From Myxacorys californica WJT36-NPBG1 (lineage in GTDB: Bacteria > Cyanobacteriota > Cyanobacteriia > Leptolyngbyales > Leptolyngbyaceae): a DNA stretch of 32,350 nucleotides. Location: NCBI GenBank assembly GCA_019359315.1, contig JAHHHO010000059.1:1-32350 (forward strand), written 5' to 3'. The translations under genes and the position numbers were made by a program. The number at the start of each line of letters is the position of its first letter. Within the stretch, counting starts at the first letter, position 1. This document shows, piece after piece, positions 24,458-32,350 of this stretch. Below the pieces are notes generated by a model. It was not told the origin of the DNA and did not search any database. It worked only from the letters and a program-made list of their open reading frames with translations.

Positions 24458-26032
24458 TTATTGATACGTCTTTCCTACAACATCGCTCGGAAATTCAGGA
24501 TGTGTAGCGCTTCCAAAGGAAGCCTCTTTCGCAAAACCAGCGTAGCCTTCCATGCCATGTTCTGAAATATCGAGTCCAACCATTTCTTCCTCAGCCGTCA
24601 CTCGGATACCCAGGATTGACTTCAGCGCAATCCAGAAAATGCTGGAGAGTAGAACCGTAAACCCTCCGACTGATAAAATTCCAATCAACTGAATCCAAAG
24701 CTGACCGATGCCACCGCCAAAGAGCAGACCTGCGGCAGGAGCAGGAGCCGCCCCGAATGCATCGCCTTGGCTAAACAAGCCAAGTGCCAACGTACCCCAA
24801 ATGCCATTGACCAGGTGAACTGGAATTGCACCGACCGGATCATCAATCTTGATAGAATCGAAAAATCCGACTGCGAAGACCACTAAGACGCCTCCAATAG
24901 CACCAATGATTGCCGCCGAAGGGACGCTGATAAATGCACAGGACGCAGTGACCGCGACCAATCCGGCTAGCAGTCCATTCACAATCATGGATAGATCCGG
25001 TTTGCCCAGTACAACCCAAGCTGTAATAGTTGCTGCGATCGCGCCAAAGGCACCACCTGTATTAGTCGTCAGTGCAATATGGGCAATCAAAGAACCATTA
25101 CCCACGCTCATTGTGGAACCTGGATTAAAGCCAAACCAACCCAACCAAAGAATCAAGGCTCCCAAGGTTGCGATGCTCATGTTGTGACCCGGAATCGCAT
25201 TCGATCGTCCATCTGTAGCATATCTGCCGATTCTAGGACCCAGAAAAGCGGCTCCCATGAGCGCGGCCCAACCGCCGACCGAATGAACCACGGTCGAGCC
25301 TGCGAAGTCATAGAAGCCAGCATCAGCAAGCCATCCACCCCCCCAGATCCAGTGTCCAGTAATCGGGTAAGCAATTCCTACCAGCAGCAAGCTAAAGATT
25401 AGAAAGTCAACGAACTTAATGCGTTCAGCTACAGCACCCGACACAATCGTGGCGGCTGTTCCAGCGAAAACGAGTTGGAAGAAGAACTTCGCGCCTAGAG
25501 GAATTCCTGTCCAATTTAATGCAGAGAAGACGCCTTGGTAAGCATCTGCTGTAGCAGGACTATTGTCCGCCCCAGTCAAGAAGAATCCGTTAAAGCCAAT
25601 GAAGTCGTTGCCATTACCGAACATCAGCCCAAAGCCGAGCGCCCAGAAGGCAACTGTGGATAAGGCGAACACAATTAAGTTTTTCGACAGAATGTTCACC
25701 GCATTCTTCTCGCGGCAAAATCCTGCTTCTAACATGCAAAATCCTGCGTTCATAAAGAACACCAAGAAGCCTGCAATCATCACCCACACAGTATCTAAGC
25801 CGACCCGCAGGTCGGACGCCGTTTGCGATACACTTTCTAGCGTTGCTGGCTGTTGAGCAATAGCGGCACAGTTCCACAGCAGAAAGATCGCACTGGTGAG
25901 TAGAATGCAGCTTCGCCAAGTAGGAGATAGCTGCGTCGCGATGAACTTAAGCGATCGCACGACGGGATTCCGATTGAGAGAACCTCTTTGAGGTTTCCTT
26001 GTTCTCTTTTTCAAAATGGTTCTAGACAGCAT
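24458..26032 (-). CDS. amt: Second ammonium transporter (Amt family), divergent from neighbour
   Basis: The frame extends upstream to 26140, but the ATG at 26032 has aagga seven bases before it and is chosen, giving 524 residues. A basic N-terminal region and a signal-type helix ([20 protein letters not shown]) precede the Amt core. The core has [33 protein letters not shown] and conduction-site histidines in [14 protein letters not shown] and [20 protein letters not shown]. The C-terminus has [12 protein letters not shown], the PII-contact type tail. Sequence blocks differ clearly from the other amt gene, so this is a distinct subfamily rather than a recent duplicate. A perfect GTA-N8-TAC site lies about 370 bases upstream of the start. 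Confidence 0.93.
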   Translation of the reverse strand: MLSRTILKKRTRKPQRGSLNRNPVVRSLKFIATQLSPTWRSCILLTSAIFLLWNCAAIAQQPATLESVSQTASDLRVGLDTVWVMIAGFLVFFMNAGFCMLEAGFCREKNAVNILSKNLIVFALSTVAFWALGFGLMFGNGNDFIGFNGFFLTGADNSPATADAYQGVFSALNWTGIPLGAKFFFQLVFAGTAATIVSGAVAERIKFVDFLIFSLLLVGIAYPITGHWIWGGGWLADAGFYDFAGSTVVHSVGGWAALMGAAFLGPRIGRYATDGRSNAIPGHNMSIATLGALILWLGWFGFNPGSTMSVGNGSLIAHIALTTNTGGAFGAIAATITAWVVLGKPDLSMIVNGLLAGLVAVTASCAFISVPSAAIIGAIGGVLVVFAVGFFDSIKIDDPVGAIPVHLVNGIWGTLALGLFSQGDAFGAAPAPAAGLLFGGGIGQLWIQLIGILSVGGFTVLLSSIFWIALKSILGIRVTAEEEMVGLDISEHGMEGYAGFAKEASFGSATHPEFPSDVVGKTYQ

Positions 26033-26393
26033 AAAGTTTTCCTTGCAACGCGCGCTGGAAGATTGGTGATTCTGGATGCACTCTTGAGTAAATTCAGAAG
26101 TTCTCTCTGAAAAGAGGCTTTGGAGAAACGAAAGCTCCACAAAATGACTGTTTTAGAAACCGCAGAGCGGCTTGAATCTTTCAGGTCAAACCATAGTTAC
26201 TGAAGAGAATCAGGTCGAAAATGGGAGACTTTGAGCTTCCCAAAACAATCAACTTATAGACTGAAAATCTTGTCTAGAAGGTGAAGGTGATTGAGCAATA
26301 GCAAAGTCTAAGATCACCAGAAATGAACTTGCGCACAGAGTTTTAGAGTGGTTTGATACTCATTAAGATTTCAGCACTAGGCATGCAAATTCT

Positions 26394-26407
26394 GTATTGA
26401 AGAATAC
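26394..26407. promoter_or_regulatory. NtcA-type site, could act in both directions
   Basis: GTAttgaagaaTAC is an exact GTA-N8-TAC palindrome. On the plus strand, tagggt (matching TA-N3-T) follows at 22-base spacing, the class II NtcA arrangement. On the minus strand, toward amt, the expected -10 position reads aaatct, a weak match, with a leader of about 330 bases. It shares 17 of 18 bases with the site at 32074. Confidence 0.6.
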
Positions 26408-26689
26408 AATTTGGCATCACTGGCGCTTTTAGGGTAAAGCCTAGCTGAAATATTTACAAAATTTTGGGGATTGCTCCAGACGATTCTTTCACACACTAGG
26501 AATTGACAACAGAAACCGACTGGATAGCGGTTTCGTGAAGAATCAGGACTTACGCAAAAGCTTCTCCTTAGCAAAAGATTGCAGGTACCTTCAGAAGAGG
26601 ATTCGCTTGAGGATGGATAGACGCGTTGAGACTTCATCTGTTGATTTGCTGCCAATGCATCCGTCTTGAAATTGAGTTAGCGATCGTCA

Positions 26690-26719
26690 TTGACAAAACA
26701 AGATTATGTCTAGTACTTT
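26690..26719 (+). promoter_or_regulatory. Sigma70-like promoter for smpB leader
   Basis: A perfect -35 box ttgaca (26690-26695) is followed at 18 bases by tacttt (26714-26719). It would start transcription near 26726, about 85 bases before the smpB start. Confidence 0.5.
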
Positions 26720-26751
26720 TGTATTGTATTTGCTCCGTCTCCTTAAGTAAC

Positions 26752-26782
26752 GCCTCCAGTAAAATCTTGGAGGCAATTTTTT
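26752..26782 (+). terminator. Intrinsic terminator in the smpB leader
   Basis: gcctcca pairs with tggaggc across a 9-base loop and is followed by aatttttt. It lies between the likely smpB promoter and the gene, only 28 bases before the start codon. It could attenuate smpB or end a short upstream RNA. Confidence 0.75.
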
Positions 26783-26810
26783 AAAACAAGTTTTTCGCTA
26801 AACTAGAGTG

Positions 26811-27281
26811 ATGAGCGATACGAAAACAGAAGGGTTCAAGATTGTTAGCGACAACCGCCAAGCAAGGTTTCAGTACGAAATTTTAGAAACCTACGAGGCG
26901 GGAATTGAGCTGCTGGGGACTGAGGTAAAGTCGATTCGAGCAGGTAAGGTAAACCTCAGAGACGGCTTTGCTCTCGTTCGCAATGGCGAAGTTTTGCTCC
27001 ACAATGTCCACATCTCGCCTCATCAAAGCTCAAGTCTGTTTTTTAACCACGATCCGACTCGGACTCGAAAACTGCTGTTGCATCGTCAAGAAATTCGTAA
27101 GCTGATTGGAAAAGTTGAGCAACAAGGACTGACCCTCGTTCCGCTCAAGATGTATCTCAAACGAGGGTGGGTCAAGATCGATCTGGCGCTGGTGCGCGGT
27201 AAGAAACTGCACGATAAACGGGACGATATGCGAAAGCGCCAGGACAAACGTGACATGGAGCGCGCTATGAAGAATCGCTAG
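26811..27281 (+). CDS. smpB: SsrA-binding protein SmpB
   Basis: SmpB binds tmRNA and delivers it to stalled ribosomes for trans-translation. The 156-residue protein shows the core [20 protein letters not shown], the INLR-like loop [10 protein letters not shown], and [20 protein letters not shown]. The C-terminal basic tail [20 protein letters not shown] is the part that enters the decoding centre. A GTG codon sits directly ahead of the ATG; the ATG (26811) is chosen. The leader carries a terminator. tmRNA itself is not in the window. Confidence 0.95.
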   Translation: MSDTKTEGFKIVSDNRQARFQYEILETYEAGIELLGTEVKSIRAGKVNLRDGFALVRNGEVLLHNVHISPHQSSSLFFNHDPTRTRKLLLHRQEIRKLIGKVEQQGLTLVPLKMYLKRGWVKIDLALVRGKKLHDKRDDMRKRQDKRDMERAMKNR

Positions 27282-27467
27282 CGTTGCGATTCTTCTGAAG
27301 GTGCGTTGAGTCTAATTTGCTTTAAGTCATGAGCGCGATTTTGGACGCGATTTTACAGCTTCAACTTCAGCAATTGACTACATATCTCCTAACGACTTTA
27401 GTACGCAATAACTACGATCGCGAAGGAAGCGATAGAATCATCAAGGACTGTTTCTTTTTGTCCTTCA

Positions 27468-30461
27468 ATGCCAAAGCGTCCTAGCACATCTAAAAGCTCT
27501 GCATCCCCGGTTCTGAGTCCTGATGTCGGGATGGAGGAAGAGATGCATTCATCTGGCGACCAGATCTCAAATCAAGCAAATTCTCGGCCCACGAGGCCCA
27601 CAATTTCGCTTAGTTCGATTCGGATTCGAGGCGCACGGCAGCATAATTTAAAAAACATTGATCTGGAACTGCCCCGCGATCGCTTGATTGTCTTCACAGG
27701 CGTTTCTGGCTCTGGGAAATCTTCCCTTGCCTTCGATACGATCTTCGCAGAAGGACAGCGCCGCTACGTTGAGTCACTCAGTGCTTACGCTCGGCAATTT
27801 TTAGGACAAGTCGATAAACCCGATGTCGATGCGATCGAAGGTCTCAGTCCAGCGATTTCCATCGATCAGAAATCCACGTCTCACAACCCCCGCTCTACGG
27901 TAGGCACCGTCACAGAAATCTACGACTACCTGCGCTTGCTCTACGGACGCGCTGGAACGCCGCACTGTCCAGTGTGCGATCGCTCAATTGCCCCGCAAGC
28001 GATCGATCAAATGGTCGATCGCGTGATGGAATTGCCCGATCGCACCCGGTTTCAAATTTTGGCTCCGGTGATTCGCGGCAAAAAAGGAACTCATAAAAAA
28101 CTGATCTCTAGTCTCAGTTCGGAAGGGTTTGTGCGGGTTCGGATTGATGGAGAAGTTCGCGAACTGAGCGATTCGATCGAACTCGACAAGAATCAATCTC
28201 ACACCATTGAAATTGTGGTGGATCGGCTCGTCAAAAAAGAAGGAATTGAAGAACGCCTAACGGATTCGCTGACCACCTGTTTACGCCACTCAACGGGGAT
28301 CGCGGTCATTGATATCATGGCAGAAACTGAGTCTGAGAAGATTCCAGAACTTGTCTTTTCAGAAAATTTCGCTTGCCCAGAGCATGGAGCCGTCATGGAG
28401 GAGCTATCTCCCCGGCTATTCTCGTTTAACTCTCCTTATGGCGCATGTCCTAACTGCCATGGCTTGGGCAGCCATCGCACCTTTTCACCAGAGCTGATTG
28501 TGCCAAATCCTCAGCTTCCGGTGTATGCCGCGATCGCGCCGTGGTCAGACAAAGATAATACCTACTACCTCTCGCTCATTTGTAGCGTTGCCGAAGCGTT
28601 CGGGTTCGATATTCAAACGCCGTGGGAGCAGTTAACCGACGAGCAGAAAAACGCGCTGCTCTATGGCTCTAAAGATCCGATTTGGATTGAGGTGGATTCC
28701 CGCTATCGCGAGAATAAGGGATACCATCGCCGCTACGAAGGTGCCATCAGTCTGCTCGAACGCCAATACCAAGAAAGTAGCTCAGACGCTTACAAGCAGA
28801 AGTTAGAGCAGTACTTAGTAGATGAACCGTGCAGCGAGTGTCAGGGCAAACGGCTCAAACCAGAGGCGTTAGCCGTGCGGCTCGGACAGTTTCACATGGA
28901 TGATTTCACGAGCGTCTCCATTCGCGACTGTCTCAATCGAGCGGAGACCGTAGAACTGAGCGATCGCCAAGCGCAAATCGCCGATCTGGTGCTTCGCGAA
29001 GTGAAGGCGCGACTACGATTTCTACTTGATGTGGGGCTGGACTATCTAACGCTAGATCGAACCGCAATGACGCTATCGGGCGGAGAAGCCCAGCGGATTC
29101 GGCTTGCAACCCAAATTGGCGCAGGTCTAACAGGCGTGCTATACGTTCTAGACGAACCCAGCATTGGGCTCCACCAACGAGACAATTCGCGGCTGCTCAA
29201 TACCCTAACCAAACTGCGAGATTTAGGAAATACACTCATTGTTGTTGAACACGACGAAGAAACCATTCGCGCTGCCGATCACATTGTCGATATTGGACCT
29301 GGCGCAGGCGTCCATGGTGGAAGTGTCGTGTCTGAAGGGGACCTAGACAGCCTGCTGAATGCTGAAGATTCGCTGACTGGAGCTTATCTTTCTGGTCGGC
29401 GGAGTATCCAAACGCCTGCGGAGCGCCGCTCGGGAAATGGGCGATCGCTGCAAATTCGCAATGCTCACCGGAATAACCTCAAGCAGATCGATACCGATAT
29501 TCCCCTTGGTAAATTGGTTTGCGTGACCGGAGTTTCGGGTTCTGGCAAATCAACCTTGATCAACGAACTACTTTATCCGGCGATTCAGCATCATTTTGGG
29601 CAGAAGATCCCGCAGCCCAAAGATATGAAGCCGGTTAAAGGATTAGATGCGCTAGACAAAGCGATCGTGATTGACCAGTCTCCCATCGGTCGCACCCCAC
29701 GCTCAAATCCGGCGACTTATACCGGAGTATTTGATGTCGTTCGCGAAGTGTTTTCCACCACTATCGAAGCAAAAGCGAGAGGCTACAAACCAGGGCAATT
29801 CTCCTTTAATGTCAAAGGTGGACGCTGTGAAGCATGCGGCGGACAAGGCGTAAACGTAATTGAAATGAATTTTCTCCCCGACGTTTACGTTCAGTGCGAA
29901 GTCTGCAAAGGCGCTCGCTACAACCGAGAAACTTTACAGGTAAAGTTCAAAGGGAAATCGATCGCCGATGTCTTGAGCATGACCGTTGAAGAAGCTCTAG
30001 ACTTCTTTCAAAACATTCCTCAAGCAGCAAATCGCCTGCAAACGCTATTTGATGTTGGATTGGGGTACGTTCGCCTTGGGCAGACTGCTCCCACCCTATC
30101 TGGCGGTGAAGCCCAACGGGTAAAACTGGCAACAGAACTGTCTCGCCGTGCCACAGGCAAGACGCTTTACCTGATCGATGAACCCACAACCGGACTGTCG
30201 TTCTACGATGTTCACAAACTGTTAGATGTGGTGCAGCGATTGGTTGATAAGGGAAATTCTGTTCTCGTCATCGAACATAACTTAGATGTGATTCGCTGCT
30301 CTGATTGGGTGATCGATCTTGGGCCGGAAGGGGGCGATCGCGGCGGTGAAATTGTCGCGGTAGGCACGCCAGAGGACGTTGCTAAAAATTCTTATTCCTA
30401 CACGGGTCACTATTTAACTCAAGTGCTTCGGCAGTATCCCCCGGTTGCAACTACTACTTAA
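27468..30461 (+). CDS. uvrA: Excinuclease ABC subunit A, UvrA
   Basis: UvrA is the damage-recognition ATPase of nucleotide excision repair. The 997-residue protein has two ABC modules with Walker A motifs GVSGSGKSS (Lys84) and GVSGSGKST (Lys694). It has signature motifs [16 protein letters not shown] and [16 protein letters not shown], and Walker B regions [13 protein letters not shown] and [13 protein letters not shown]. Zinc-binding Cys pairs lie in CPVC, CSECQG and [14 protein letters not shown]. The first 47 residues are a polar, Ser/Pro-rich extension absent from E. coli UvrA; the canonical start is near [21 protein letters not shown] short hairpin-like sequence (aaggac/gtcctt) lies just before the start. 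It is on the same strand as smpB, 186 bases later. Confidence 0.97.
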   Translation: MPKRPSTSKSSASPVLSPDVGMEEEMHSSGDQISNQANSRPTRPTISLSSIRIRGARQHNLKNIDLELPRDRLIVFTGVSGSGKSSLAFDTIFAEGQRRYVESLSAYARQFLGQVDKPDVDAIEGLSPAISIDQKSTSHNPRSTVGTVTEIYDYLRLLYGRAGTPHCPVCDRSIAPQAIDQMVDRVMELPDRTRFQILAPVIRGKKGTHKKLISSLSSEGFVRVRIDGEVRELSDSIELDKNQSHTIEIVVDRLVKKEGIEERLTDSLTTCLRHSTGIAVIDIMAETESEKIPELVFSENFACPEHGAVMEELSPRLFSFNSPYGACPNCHGLGSHRTFSPELIVPNPQLPVYAAIAPWSDKDNTYYLSLICSVAEAFGFDIQTPWEQLTDEQKNALLYGSKDPIWIEVDSRYRENKGYHRRYEGAISLLERQYQESSSDAYKQKLEQYLVDEPCSECQGKRLKPEALAVRLGQFHMDDFTSVSIRDCLNRAETVELSDRQAQIADLVLREVKARLRFLLDVGLDYLTLDRTAMTLSGGEAQRIRLATQIGAGLTGVLYVLDEPSIGLHQRDNSRLLNTLTKLRDLGNTLIVVEHDEETIRAADHIVDIGPGAGVHGGSVVSEGDLDSLLNAEDSLTGAYLSGRRSIQTPAERRSGNGRSLQIRNAHRNNLKQIDTDIPLGKLVCVTGVSGSGKSTLINELLYPAIQHHFGQKIPQPKDMKPVKGLDALDKAIVIDQSPIGRTPRSNPATYTGVFDVVREVFSTTIEAKARGYKPGQFSFNVKGGRCEACGGQGVNVIEMNFLPDVYVQCEVCKGARYNRETLQVKFKGKSIADVLSMTVEEALDFFQNIPQAANRLQTLFDVGLGYVRLGQTAPTLSGGEAQRVKLATELSRRATGKTLYLIDEPTTGLSFYDVHKLLDVVQRLVDKGNSVLVIEHNLDVIRCSDWVIDLGPEGGDRGGEIVAVGTPEDVAKNSYSYTGHYLTQVLRQYPPVATTT

Positions 30462-30480
30462 GCCAATTACTGCTTAAGTA
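30455..30480. repeat. Perfect 9-bp inverted repeat at the uvrA stop
   Basis: tacttaagc and gcttaagta flank 8 bases and overlap the uvrA stop codon. There is no T-run. A second hairpin with arms ttctag/ctagaa (30491-30519) follows and is trailed by an A/T-rich stretch. Together they may form the uvrA 3' end. Confidence 0.5.
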
Positions 30481-30539
30481 AGGTGCAAACTTCTAGATGC
30501 AGGGTGTAGGGTGCTAGAAATTTATACACGTTTGCCCTC

Positions 30540-31415
30540 ATGTTAGAAACTTGGCAGCACGAGTACGTTCACACTAACCGTCTCAACCTTCATTACGTCA
30601 CTCAAGGGGAAGGACCGCTCATTCTATTTCTGCACGGGTTTCCTGAGTTTTGGTATTCTTGGCGGTATCAAATTCCAGAGTTTGCCAAAGACCACAAGGT
30701 GGTGGCAGTTGACTTGCGCGGCTATAACGACAGTGATAAGCCTACGGCTCAAAGTGCTTATGTGATGTCAGAGTTCATCGCTGATATCAAAGGCGTCATT
30801 GAAGCATTGGGCTACCAGCAATGCATTCTCGTCGGCCACGATTGGGGCGGCATAATTGCTTGGCATTTTGCTGACACCCATCCGGAACTACTAAAGCAGT
30901 TGATTATTTTGAACGCACCTCATCCTGCGTTATTCCTTGAAAAATTCTTTACGTCTCAACAGTGGCTAAGAAGCTCATACATGTTCTTCTTCCAAATCCC
31001 TCTGCTGCCCGAATTCCTGATTCAGTTGGGAGACTATAAAGCGCTAGAAATGGCATTTTCAGGAATGGCAGTTAGAAAAGGTACATTTACTGAAGAAGAC
31101 ATCAATGCTTATAAAGCTGCATTTGCAAAGCGCGGCGCTCTTACAGCAGCATTAAACTATTACCGCAATGCCCTTCAGCAAGGATTGACTAAGCGCGATT
31201 GGACGATGCTACAGGTTCCAACGCTCATGATTTGGGGAGAGGAAGATAGTGCGCTAGAAAAGCACCTTACCTATGGTACTGAAAGGTATGTCCGCGATTT
31301 CCAGATTCGCTATATTCCTAACTGTAGTCATTGGGTTCAGCAGGAACAACCTGAATTAGTCAGTCAGTACATTCGAGAATTTATAGCAGCTGAATCAGTA
31401 AAAACAGCTATATAA
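30540..31415 (+). CDS. Alpha/beta hydrolase, epoxide-hydrolase type
   Basis: The 291-residue enzyme has the alpha/beta hydrolase fold. FLHGFPEFWYSWRYQIPEFA provides the HGxP oxyanion motif. VGHDWGG has Asp101 as nucleophile. The acid is probably Asp236 in IWGEEDSALE, and the catalytic base His264 is in NCSHWVQQEQPE. An Asp nucleophile rather than Ser means an epoxide hydrolase or haloalkane dehalogenase. The cap-domain stretch ALNYYRNAL, with a Tyr typical of soluble epoxide hydrolases, favours the former. The substrate is unknown. It lies 78 bases after uvrA and converges with the STAS gene at a shared terminator. Confidence 0.88.
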   Translation: MLETWQHEYVHTNRLNLHYVTQGEGPLILFLHGFPEFWYSWRYQIPEFAKDHKVVAVDLRGYNDSDKPTAQSAYVMSEFIADIKGVIEALGYQQCILVGHDWGGIIAWHFADTHPELLKQLIILNAPHPALFLEKFFTSQQWLRSSYMFFFQIPLLPEFLIQLGDYKALEMAFSGMAVRKGTFTEEDINAYKAAFAKRGALTAALNYYRNALQQGLTKRDWTMLQVPTLMIWGEEDSALEKHLTYGTERYVRDFQIRYIPNCSHWVQQEQPELVSQYIREFIAAESVKTAI

Positions 31416-31427
31416 ACTCATCTAGAT

Positions 31428-31472
31428 TAAGCGTTAGAGGCAAGGGAGAAAGCCCTTCTTCTCTAGCGCTTA
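31428..31472. terminator. Bidirectional terminator between hydrolase and STAS genes
   Basis: taagcgttagag pairs with ctctagcgctta (one G-T pair), enclosing a second small stem aaggg/ccctt. It lies between two convergent genes. The plus-strand side is followed by gtttgttgg, and an A/T-rich stretch borders the other side. Confidence 0.7.
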
Positions 31473-31493
31473 GTTTGTTGGATAGTGAAGCAA

Positions 31494-31829
31494 TTATGGT
31501 GCTACAGCGAACGAACCAGGTATATTGCTCACTTCGCTGGGGCGATCGACAACCTCAAAAACTTGATCCATTCCTGTTAGCTCTAACAGCATCTTAACTT
31601 GCTCATTAATCGAGCAAATAAAGAGTTTGCGCTCTGCCTCGCGAACACGCTTGAAAACCACAACTAAAGCCATCAAACCAGGACTGCTAATGAACTCAAC
31701 TGCATCAAAGTCAACTAAAACAACATCAGCACCTGCTGCGATCGCAGCGTCTGCTTGCTGATAAAATTGCTCAGTTGCTTCGTGGTCAAGAGACTGAGGA
31801 AACTCTATAGTTTTTACTAAAAACTCCAT
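31494..31829 (-). CDS. STAS-domain protein, anti-sigma factor antagonist type
   Basis: The 111-residue protein is a single STAS domain, the type that binds anti-sigma or kinase partners and is switched off by serine phosphorylation. The strand-helix signature VVLVDFDAVEFISSPGLMAL holds Ser48-Ser49. Ser49 is the likely phosphorylation site by alignment with SpoIIAA/RsbV DSSG/DSTG. Here the segment is SSPG, with an extra Pro. No cognate kinase or phosphatase gene lies nearby in the window. Upstream (32045-32087) is a textbook NtcA-type promoter, so nitrogen status may control it. The leader would be about 210 bases. Confidence 0.88.
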   Translation of the reverse strand: MEFLVKTIEFPQSLDHEATEQFYQQADAAIAAGADVVLVDFDAVEFISSPGLMALVVVFKRVREAERKLFICSINEQVKMLLELTGMDQVFEVVDRPSEVSNIPGSFAVAP

Positions 31830-32044
31830 ACATTAACCGCCTGGTTACTAATAGTACAACTCACACATCAACTATCAAATTTGGTAGAAGAAACTGCTCT
31901 TAAACTGTCGAGAGCAACTCAGAATTGCGATATGTCTAAAGTAGGATAACATTCTGTTTAACTAATAGCTTCTACCCTCAGAATGAATCTTAGAATGAAG
32001 CTAATTCTGTGCTTATCCGCAAGCATCTGCATTAAGGTATTGTG

Positions 32045-32087
32045 ATTCTAAATCAATTGAAAGCACATTAATCGTATTTAAGAATAC
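32045..32087 (-). promoter_or_regulatory. Class II NtcA-type promoter of the STAS gene
   Basis: On the minus strand GTAttcttaaaTAC (32074-32087) is followed 23 bases later by tagaat (32050-32045), matching TA-N3-T. This is the class II NtcA architecture, with the site about 41 bases before a start near 32039. The core and its flank (gtatttaagaatacaatt on the plus strand) are 17 of 18 identical to the site at 26394. Confidence 0.6.
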
Positions 32088-32286
32088 AATTCTTCTGAAT
32101 CAATGGATTAGATTCAAAACTGATAGAAAACAATGAGAAAAAGTAATAGTAGATATTGAATTAACTTAGCTCATCCTGGATCAGCGATCATTAGCAAAAA
32201 CTATAGAATAGTTGGCTGAAATTGTATAGCTACTGCCAGTTTAGTTAGGACATAGACTAAGAAGAGTGGTGATAGAGGAAGCTGAG

Positions 32287-32350
32287 ATGGCTAAGGCTTA
32301 CAGTTACGACCTGCGGCAAAAAGTGATGCAAGCAGTCGAACTCGATGGGA
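32287..32350 (+). CDS. IS630-type transposase, N-terminal fragment (runs off the window)
   Basis: The visible residues MAKAYSYDLRQKVMQAVELDG match the start of IS630/Tc1-like helix-turn-helix transposases, where AYS-DLR-KV is the signature. The gene is cut by the window edge after 21 codons, so its integrity is unknown. The left end of the element should lie between about 32100 and 32286, but I could not identify the inverted repeat. Confidence 0.75.
   Translation, partial: MAKAYSYDLRQKVMQAVELDG

Larger units (their letters stand above)
26033..26810. other. 778-bp regulatory region between amt and smpB
   Basis: This is the divergent promoter region of the minus-strand amt gene and the plus-strand smpB gene. 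It contains the NtcA-type site at 26394-26407, a sigma70-like promoter at 26690-26719 and an intrinsic terminator at 26752-26782. A 92-codon minus ORF (26377-26655) has no coding character. An NtcA-controlled non-coding transcript on the plus strand is possible. Confidence 0.5.

Noticed and set aside
26377-26655. 92-codon minus-strand ORF between amt and smpB
   Set aside because: The translation has no protein-like pattern, and it covers the NtcA-type site in a regulatory region.
1-32350. tRNA genes
   Set aside because: Scanning for T-loop motifs (GGTTCGAATCC-like) with a matching acceptor stem found no convincing cloverleaf.

Overview
The window is chromosomal DNA from a cyanobacterium, most likely a filamentous, Leptolyngbya-like or Nostoc-like lineage. 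The evidence is the many HIP1 palindromes (GCGATCGC), a photosystem I PsaB gene, petN of cytochrome b6f, several cyanobacterial hypothetical genes, and perfect NtcA-type sites (GTA-N8-TAC) near two ammonium transporter genes. Species cannot be settled from the sequence.

Layout. 1-6000: housekeeping genes: a SAM methyltransferase, an acyltransferase-3 membrane protein, a CysQ-like phosphatase, a small membrane protein, a PfkB sugar kinase, and divergently from it rsmI. 6000-11700: an accessory, decaying stretch with a secreted DNRLRE-like protein, an IS5-like transposase remnant containing a 17-bp tandem repeat, a TPR-like secreted protein, a frameshifted membrane-protein gene, a second solo IS end, a conserved coiled-coil-type protein, and an array of 63-bp HIP1-bearing repeats. 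11720-13936: a stand-alone psaB with no psaA beside it. It carries a one-residue insertion (Gln578) next to the FX cysteine loop, a mark of the alternative PsaB2 protein. 14100-19250: a hypothetical protein, then a minus-strand set deoC-recO-MFS transporter-glycosyltransferase. 19300-22600: a small secreted protein, an orphan DNA methyltransferase, two conserved membrane proteins, and two tiny genes (petN and a 48-residue membrane protein). 22600-26800: two dissimilar ammonium transporter genes on the minus strand, with NtcA-type sites at 24144 and 26394. 26800-31415: smpB (with a leader terminator), uvrA and an epoxide-hydrolase-like gene. 31494 to the end: a STAS-domain protein with a well-formed NtcA-type promoter, and the start of an IS630-like transposase that runs off the window.

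Theme. Several elements point to nitrogen control and photosystem remodelling: two Amt proteins, three NtcA-type sites (two of them identical at 17 of 18 positions) and PsaB2, a paralogue previously described from nitrogen-fixing cyanobacteria. No nif, glnB or psaA gene lies in the window, so the link is inference. The least explained items are the 63-bp repeat array at 10408-10965 and the third NtcA-type promoter in front of the STAS gene.
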